Of a stretch of DNA of 64,000 nt, positions 59,490 to 64,000 are shown piece after piece. Position 1 is the stretch's first letter. Each line of letters opens with the position of its first letter. The notes beneath the pieces were generated by a model, which was not told where the DNA came from, did no database searches, and saw only the letters and a list, made by a program, of their open reading frames with translations. Position numbers and translations under genes: made by a program. Location of the stretch: NCBI GenBank assembly GCA_945868845.1, contig CAMBMS010000003.1, forward strand, positions 124,001 through 188,000. The letters are read 5' to 3'. The DNA is from Asaia bogorensis (lineage in GTDB: Bacteria; Pseudomonadota; Alphaproteobacteria; Acetobacterales; Acetobacteraceae).

Positions 59490-60491
59490 ATGCATCTCGC
59501 CCGCTTCCCCCGCATCCGCCTCTTCCCCAGCCCCACCCCGCTGGAACGGCTCGACAATCTGTCGCGCCATCTCGGCGGCCCGACTATCTGGCTGAAGCGC
59601 GACGACTGCACGATTGTCGCCGGCGGTGGCAATAAGGTACGAAAGCTAGAATTTTTGGCCGGCGAGGCCCTCGCGCAAGGGGCCAACCATCTCATCACAC
59701 AGGGCGCGGTACAATCGAACCATGTCCGCCAGACTGCCGCTGTCGCCCGCCGCCTCGGCCTCACATGCTCCGCCATTCTGGAACACCGCATTGAGACCAA
59801 CGATCGCGACTATCTGGAAGGCGGCAACGTGCTGCTCGACAAGCTATTTGGCTGCGCGCTCGACTACCGCCCCGCCGGCACCAACATGCAGGCCGCCATC
59901 GAGGCACGCGCCGAGGAACTCCGCGTGGCGGGCAAAAAACCCTATGTCATTCCCGGTGGCGGCTCCGACCGCATCGGCGCGCTAGGCTATGTCGCCTGTG
60001 CGCAGGAATTGCTGCAGCAGGCCGACGAAATGGGGCTACGCATCGACCATGTCGTCCACGCCACCGGCAGCGCCGGCACGCAGGCCGGCCTGGTCGCCGG
60101 GCTGGAGGGCATCAATTCCGGCGTCCGCGTTCTCGGCATCGGCGTGCGCGCGCCGAAAGCGCGCCAGGAAGACAATGTTCACAAACTGGCGGAAGCCACC
60201 GCCGATTATCTTGGCATCAAGGGTGGTATTTCCCGCACTGCCGTCGAAGCCAATTGCGACTATGTGGGCGATGGCTACGGTATTCCAACGGAAGGCATGA
60301 AAGAAGCAGTCCGCCTGCTCGCCGAAACCGAAGGAGTCCTGCTTGATCCCGTCTATTCCGGCAAAGGCATGGCCGGCCTGATCGACCTGATCCACAAGAA
60401 AAGTTTCAAGGTCGGCGAAAATATCGTCTTCATCCACACCGGCGGTGCCGTAGGCCTGTTCGCCTATGCCTCCACCTTCCAGAGCGCCTGA
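59490..60491 (+). CDS. D-cysteine desulfhydrase/ACC-deaminase-like PLP enzyme
   Basis: 333 residues from ATG 59490 (GGAG six bases upstream; ATG 59478 is alternative). The start [21 protein letters not shown] and [22 protein letters not shown], with the PLP-binding Lys at about 49, are typical of DcyD-like enzymes. [44 protein letters not shown] and [17 protein letters not shown] follow. Family members convert D-cysteine to pyruvate, H2S and ammonia; some are D-amino-acid lyases or ACC deaminases. It is divergent from msrP, with a 150-base gap. Confidence 0.88.
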   Translation: MHLARFPRIRLFPSPTPLERLDNLSRHLGGPTIWLKRDDCTIVAGGGNKVRKLEFLAGEALAQGANHLITQGAVQSNHVRQTAAVARRLGLTCSAILEHRIETNDRDYLEGGNVLLDKLFGCALDYRPAGTNMQAAIEARAEELRVAGKKPYVIPGGGSDRIGALGYVACAQELLQQADEMGLRIDHVVHATGSAGTQAGLVAGLEGINSGVRVLGIGVRAPKARQEDNVHKLAEATADYLGIKGGISRTAVEANCDYVGDGYGIPTEGMKEAVRLLAETEGVLLDPVYSGKGMAGLIDLIHKKSFKVGENIVFIHTGGAVGLFAYASTFQSA

Positions 60492-60576
60492 TACCAGACC
60501 ATACTTCCCCCGTCTCATCTCATGGTCTGCGCAGGCGGACCATCTGTACTTCCCCGGCACACCGGAGAGCAAAGCG

Positions 60577-62121
60577 ATGGACTATCCCGCCGACACCGTT
60601 CTGAAACTTCTGGACAAGGGCGCCGGCCCCGCGCCCGCCATCGGCACTCCGAGCACCGACAAGGGCGCCCGCCCCTGGTTAAGCCATGGCAGCCTGCGCG
60701 CGCTGGCCCGCAAGACCATCACTGACCTCAACAATATGGGCATCGGTCGCAACGACCGCATCGCAATGGTGTTACCGAACGGCCCAGAAATGGCCGCCGC
60801 CTTCCTCGCGGTCGCCGCAGGCGCCACCACCGCCCCGCTTAACCCCGGCTACAAGCACGAGGAATTCGCCTTCTACCTTTCAGACCTGAACGCCAAGGCG
60901 TTACTGATCCAGCGCGGCACGGAAAGTCCCGCCCGTGCCGTCGCGGTGGAAAAAAAAATTCCTATCATCGAACTCGTGCCGGAGGAATCCGGCCCCACCG
61001 GCGCATTTACCCTGGCGCCGGGAAAACTGGTATTCGGAGCTCCCGCTCATGGTGGCCCAGCCGAGGCGGAGGATATCGCCCTAGTCCTGCACACATCAGG
61101 TACCACCTCGCGCCCAAAGATCGTGCCACTACGCCAGATCAACGTCACCGCCTCCGCCTACCATATCGGCCGCACGCTGCTGCTGCGCCCGGATGATGTG
61201 TGCCTCAACATCATGCCGCTGTTTCACATCCACGGCCTGATCGCGGCGGTTCTTTCGTCCGTTGCCGCCGGCGGCGGCGTGAGCTGCACACCGGGCTACA
61301 GCTCCTCCCGCTTCTTCGCCACCTTCGACGAGGTCAAACCTAGCTGGTATACCGCCGTGCCCACTATGCATCAGGACATTCTCGGCCTCGCCCCACGCAA
61401 CGCAGAAATCATCCCGCGCGGCCGTTTGCGCTTCATACGCTCCTCGTCATCGTCGTTGCCGCCCCAGGTCATGACCGCGCTGGAAGCAGCCTTCGGCGTG
61501 CCGGTCATCGAATCCTACGGCATGACGGAGGCAGCACATCAGATGGCTTCCAACCCGCTGCCGCCCGGCAAGCGTTTTCCCGGGTCTGTCGGGATCGCCG
61601 CCGGGCCCGACGTAGCCATCATGAGCGAAGCCGGTGACATCCTCCCCGCCGGCGATCTCGGCGAAGTAGTCATCCGCGGGCGCAACGTTACCGCTGGCTA
61701 TGAAAACAATGCCTCTGCAAATGCTAGCGCCTTCACCGATGGCTGGTTTCGCACCGGCGACCAGGGAGTTATCGACGCCGGCGGCTATCTCCGCCTCACC
61801 GGTCGGCTGAAGGAACTGATCAATCGCGGCGGCGAGAAAATCTCGCCCCTCGAGGTGGACACAGTGATCATGGATCACCCCTCGGTGGAACAATGCCTCA
61901 CCTTCGCCATGCCACATGACAGGCTCGGAGAGGAAGTCGCGGCTGCCATCGTGCTGCGCCCGGGCCTGACAGCGACGGATATGGAGCTACGCGCATTCGC
62001 CGCGCAAAGACTCGCCGCTTTCAAGGTTCCCCGGAAAATCATCTTTCTGGCGGAGATCCCGAAAGGTGCGACTGGCAAGCTGATGCGCATCGGCTTGGCC
62101 GATAAACTGGGCCTGAGTTAA
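60577..62121 (+). CDS. Acyl-CoA synthetase/AMP-binding (oxalyl-CoA-synthetase-like)
   Basis: 514 residues from ATG 60577 (CGGAGAG upstream). P-loop-type motif LHTSGTTSRPKIVPL (usual TSGTTGxPK; here Thr-Ser-Arg), MPLFHIHGLIAAVLSS, adenylate-binding IESYGMTEAAHQMASNP, hinge GWFRTGDQG, RLKELINRGGEKISPLEVD and the C-terminal Lys in PKGATGKLMR. This matches the ANL superfamily, near oxalyl-CoA/medium-chain acid ligases. It begins 86 bases after the desulfhydrase gene. Activates an unknown acid; placed just before the second liv operon. Confidence 0.88.
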   Translation: MDYPADTVLKLLDKGAGPAPAIGTPSTDKGARPWLSHGSLRALARKTITDLNNMGIGRNDRIAMVLPNGPEMAAAFLAVAAGATTAPLNPGYKHEEFAFYLSDLNAKALLIQRGTESPARAVAVEKKIPIIELVPEESGPTGAFTLAPGKLVFGAPAHGGPAEAEDIALVLHTSGTTSRPKIVPLRQINVTASAYHIGRTLLLRPDDVCLNIMPLFHIHGLIAAVLSSVAAGGGVSCTPGYSSSRFFATFDEVKPSWYTAVPTMHQDILGLAPRNAEIIPRGRLRFIRSSSSSLPPQVMTALEAAFGVPVIESYGMTEAAHQMASNPLPPGKRFPGSVGIAAGPDVAIMSEAGDILPAGDLGEVVIRGRNVTAGYENNASANASAFTDGWFRTGDQGVIDAGGYLRLTGRLKELINRGGEKISPLEVDTVIMDHPSVEQCLTFAMPHDRLGEEVAAAIVLRPGLTATDMELRAFAAQRLAAFKVPRKIIFLAEIPKGATGKLMRIGLADKLGLS

Positions 62122-62361
62122 CGAGTATCGCCATCCTCGATCGCGCGTGACAATCACTGGGACCTGTTCGACCGACAGCCCGCGTTTGACCGGGGACAGT
62201 CGTGGATGCCGGCATGACAGGGAGGCACCGGTCGGAGAGTCGATCGCTCCCCCGACTGGCATCAGAGAACTGCGCGGTCTCATCCCGACCGTCGTCGGGA
62301 GGGGTCCCGGATCGTCGATCAACATGACGGCAAGGCCGGTAGCCTCAGGGATCGGCTGGGG
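62122..62361. other. Intergenic region between convergent genes, nothing recognised
   Basis: About 240 bases between the acyl-CoA synthetase and livF of the second transporter. Frames are not protein-like. GTCGGAGAGTCGATCGCTCC-type short inverted repeats occur but no clear terminator. Confidence 0.35.
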
Positions 62362-63087
62362 TCAAATCGTTAGATATTGTTTCACGATATCCTGGTTGGC
62401 GCGCAGATCGGCGGGCGTGCCGGTATAGCGGACCTCCCCTTTTTCCAAGATATAGACCCGATCCGCCAGGGACAGGACGAACTCCAGGTTCTGCTCGGCC
62501 AGCACGATCGACAGCCCGATGGACTTCAGCTGCGCCACCTTGTCGCGCAACTGCTCGACGATCAACGGCGCTAGCCCTTCCGAGGGCTCATCCAGCAACA
62601 GCAATTCCGGATTGCCCATTAGGGTGCGCGCGATGGTCAGCATCTGCTGCTGCCCGCCCGACAGCACGCCGCCGCGACGGTCGCGAATGCCTTCCAGGTC
62701 GGGGAACAAGGCGAACACCTCGGGCTCGCTCCAACCCTGCCTTCCAGCTCGGGCGGGTCGGCGGGCGATGTCCAGATTCTCCCACACCGACAGCTCCGGA
62801 AAGATCCGCCGCTCCTCTGGCACGAAACCGATGCCAAGTTGGCAGATCCGGTAAGGCGGCAGGCGCGCGATATCCTGTCCTTTCCACCTGACCTTGCCCT
62901 GGCGAGGCGGGGTCAACCCCATGATAGACCGTATGGTAGTCGTCTTGCCGACACCGTTGCGCCCGATCAGCGCCACGCACTCCCCGGGATCGACCCGAAG
63001 GGAAATACCAAACAGCACCTGGCTGAGGCCATAGGCGGTATGGATCGATTCCACGGTCAAAGCCGCTTGGGTATTGGCATCAACCAT
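62362..63087 (-). CDS. livF: Second Liv-type importer ATPase LivF
   Basis: 241 residues from ATG 63087; overlaps the end of livG by eight bases. Walker A ALIGRNGVGKTTTIRSI, IGFVPEERRIFPELSVWENLDIA, signature LSGGQQQMLTIARTLMG, Walker B LLLLDEPSEGLAPLIVEQL, H-loop VLAEQNLEFVLSLADRVYILEKG (Q in place of His is common in LivF). Differs clearly from the livF at 9.8 kb, so this is an independent transporter. Confidence 0.94.
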   Translation of the reverse strand: MVDANTQAALTVESIHTAYGLSQVLFGISLRVDPGECVALIGRNGVGKTTTIRSIMGLTPPRQGKVRWKGQDIARLPPYRICQLGIGFVPEERRIFPELSVWENLDIARRPARAGRQGWSEPEVFALFPDLEGIRDRRGGVLSGGQQQMLTIARTLMGNPELLLLDEPSEGLAPLIVEQLRDKVAQLKSIGLSIVLAEQNLEFVLSLADRVYILEKGEVRYTGTPADLRANQDIVKQYLTI

Positions 63088-63832
63088 GGGCATGCTCCCC
63101 GAGATAGACCCGCTTGACCTCAGGGTCGTTCCGGACTTCATCGGGCGTGCCCGAGGCGATGATCTCTCCGTGATGCAGCACGGAAATGCGTTCGGCGATG
63201 CCGAAGACGACCGACATGTCATGCTCGGTGAACAGCAGGGTCAGGCCACGCGCGCGGACGATGTCGCGCACCAGGGCTATCGCCTCGGCGGTTTCCTGCG
63301 GCGACATGCCCGCGGTGGGCTCATCCAGCAGCAGAAGCCGCGGTTGGGAGGCGAGTGCGATCGCCAGTTCCAACTGCTTCTGCTTGCCGTAGCTGAGCTC
63401 GCCGCCGATTTCAGGCGCCTCGCCCACCAGCCCGACCAGGCGCAGCAGATCGGCGGTTTCGTCGCGGTGCAAAGATCGGCCCGACCGGAACAAGTTCCAA
63501 TGCTGGCCGGCATGGGCGATCAGGGCGACCTGCACGTTCTCGAACACCGTCAGGCGTGGATAGATGTTGATGCGCTGAAACGACCGAGCGATGCCCATGC
63601 GCACGATCTTCTCAGGGGCCAGGCCGACCAGGCTCTTGCCCTCGAACATGACGGTGCCCTGGTCGGGACGCAGATGGCCGGTGATCAGGTTGAAGAACGT
63701 CGTCTTGCCGGCGCCGTTCGGACCGATCACGGCATGGGTTTCCCCCGCGTTCAGGTCCAGATGGATATCTCGGGTGGCGACGAATCCAGCGAAGGATTTC
63801 CATAGGCCTTTGATGATCAGCATCTGGGTCAT
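63080..63832 (-). CDS. livG: Second Liv-type importer ATPase LivG
   Basis: 250 residues from ATG 63832 with AAGGGG eight bases upstream. Opening MTQMLIIKGLWKSFAGFVATRDIHLDLNAGETHAVIGPNGAGKTTFFNLITG with Walker A GPNGAGKTT, IARSFQRINIYPRLTVFENV, signature LSYGKQKQLELAIALAS, Walker B RLLLLDEPTAGMSP and H-loop TLLFTEHDMSVVFGIAERISVL. Its start codon overlaps the livM stop (ATGA), and its end overlaps livF. Confidence 0.95.
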   Translation of the reverse strand: MTQMLIIKGLWKSFAGFVATRDIHLDLNAGETHAVIGPNGAGKTTFFNLITGHLRPDQGTVMFEGKSLVGLAPEKIVRMGIARSFQRINIYPRLTVFENVQVALIAHAGQHWNLFRSGRSLHRDETADLLRLVGLVGEAPEIGGELSYGKQKQLELAIALASQPRLLLLDEPTAGMSPQETAEAIALVRDIVRARGLTLLFTEHDMSVVFGIAERISVLHHGEIIASGTPDEVRNDPEVKRVYLGEHAHG

Positions 63833-64000
63833 GTGTGCGACCCCTTGGCCCGCGACCCGGTGCCGCCGACCCGTTTCGCCAGCCCGACCAGCCCGTCCGG
63901 CAGCACCAGCACCACCACCAGCAGGATCAGCCCCAGCACGGTGGGCCAATAGGGCGTGTACTGGTTGGTGACGACCTGCAGTAGATACAGCACCGCCGCC
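63829..64000 (-). CDS. livM: Second Liv-type importer permease LivM (partial, runs off the window)
   Basis: The last 56 codons are present: the final membrane segments read YTPYWPTVLGLILLVVVLVL then PDGLVGLAKRVGG and the tail ends SRAKGSHT before the stop at 63829-63831, which overlaps livG's ATG. The first part lies beyond the right edge. The C-terminal helix motif matches LivM of the first transporter (VLGLLIVLVAVLSPRGLAG). Confidence 0.85.
   Translation of the reverse strand, partial: AAVLYLLQVVTNQYTPYWPTVLGLILLVVVLVLPDGLVGLAKRVGGTGSRAKGSHT

Noticed and set aside
61987-62325. Minus-strand frame between the acyl-CoA ligase and livF
   Set aside because: Overlaps the end of the ligase and shows no recognisable domain.

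Overview
The window looks like the chromosome of an alphaproteobacterium. The supports are rpsD, surE, parC, recO, the aspartate/glutamate leucyltransferase bpt, an aa3-type (A1) cytochrome c oxidase operon, LivFGHMK importers, high GC outside a few islands, and GTG/TTG starts. Rhodospirillales/Acetobacterales is my best guess from the gene mix, not something the sequence proves.

Layout. 0-3.3 kb: a deletion scar joining two peptide-ABC transporter genes, a DUF4286-like gene, rpsD, surE, tRNA-Leu(CAA) and tRNA-Asn(GTT). 3.3-7.15 kb: a decayed island beside the tRNAs, with an HD-domain protein, an integrase whose catalytic Tyr is now His, a DUF305 copper-type protein, several broken genes, tRNA-Pro(GGG) and a remnant of a phage-tail-like baseplate OB-fold protein. 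7.4-9.2 kb: a Baeyer-Villiger monooxygenase. 9.4-15.3 kb: a branched-chain amino-acid-type ABC importer split into livF + hydrolase (+) facing livGMHK (-). 16-19.5 kb: an alpha/beta hydrolase and an MFS exporter. 19.7-31.3 kb: a dense run of catabolic genes (HpcH/HpaI aldolase, CaiB CoA-transferase, amidohydrolase, 2-hydroxyacid dehydrogenase, an unrecognised internally duplicated protein, two LLM flavin monooxygenases, SDR, isochorismatase-like hydrolase, acyl-CoA-dehydrogenase-like flavoprotein). 31.6-38.4 kb: heme O synthase, cytochrome c and a cox operon with two subunit III genes, flanked by diverged direct repeats. 38.9-46.9 kb: GMC oxidoreductase, ThDP enzyme, CMD-family protein, a lactonase-like metallo-beta-lactamase-fold enzyme and an Ntn-hydrolase acylase. 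47.1-57.2 kb: bpt, then an accessory insert (IS3 and IS1380 remnants around a large low-GC RTX metalloprotease), then MFS-parC-recO. 57.2-64 kb: DMT exporter, MsrP, D-cysteine desulfhydrase-like enzyme, acyl-CoA ligase, and the start of a second liv operon that runs off the edge.

How it fits together: two Liv-type importers, a BVMO, LLM and acyl-CoA-dehydrogenase-type monooxygenases, dehydrogenases, a CoA-transferase, a CoA-ligase and an aldolase suggest oxidative breakdown of an organic acid, cyclic ketone or terpenoid-like compound, but the substrate cannot be read from sequence. The most striking overall property is the number of gene remnants (at least fifteen) lying between intact genes, which points to repeated insertion, duplication and decay. 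I found no CRISPR array, rRNA or complete insertion sequence.
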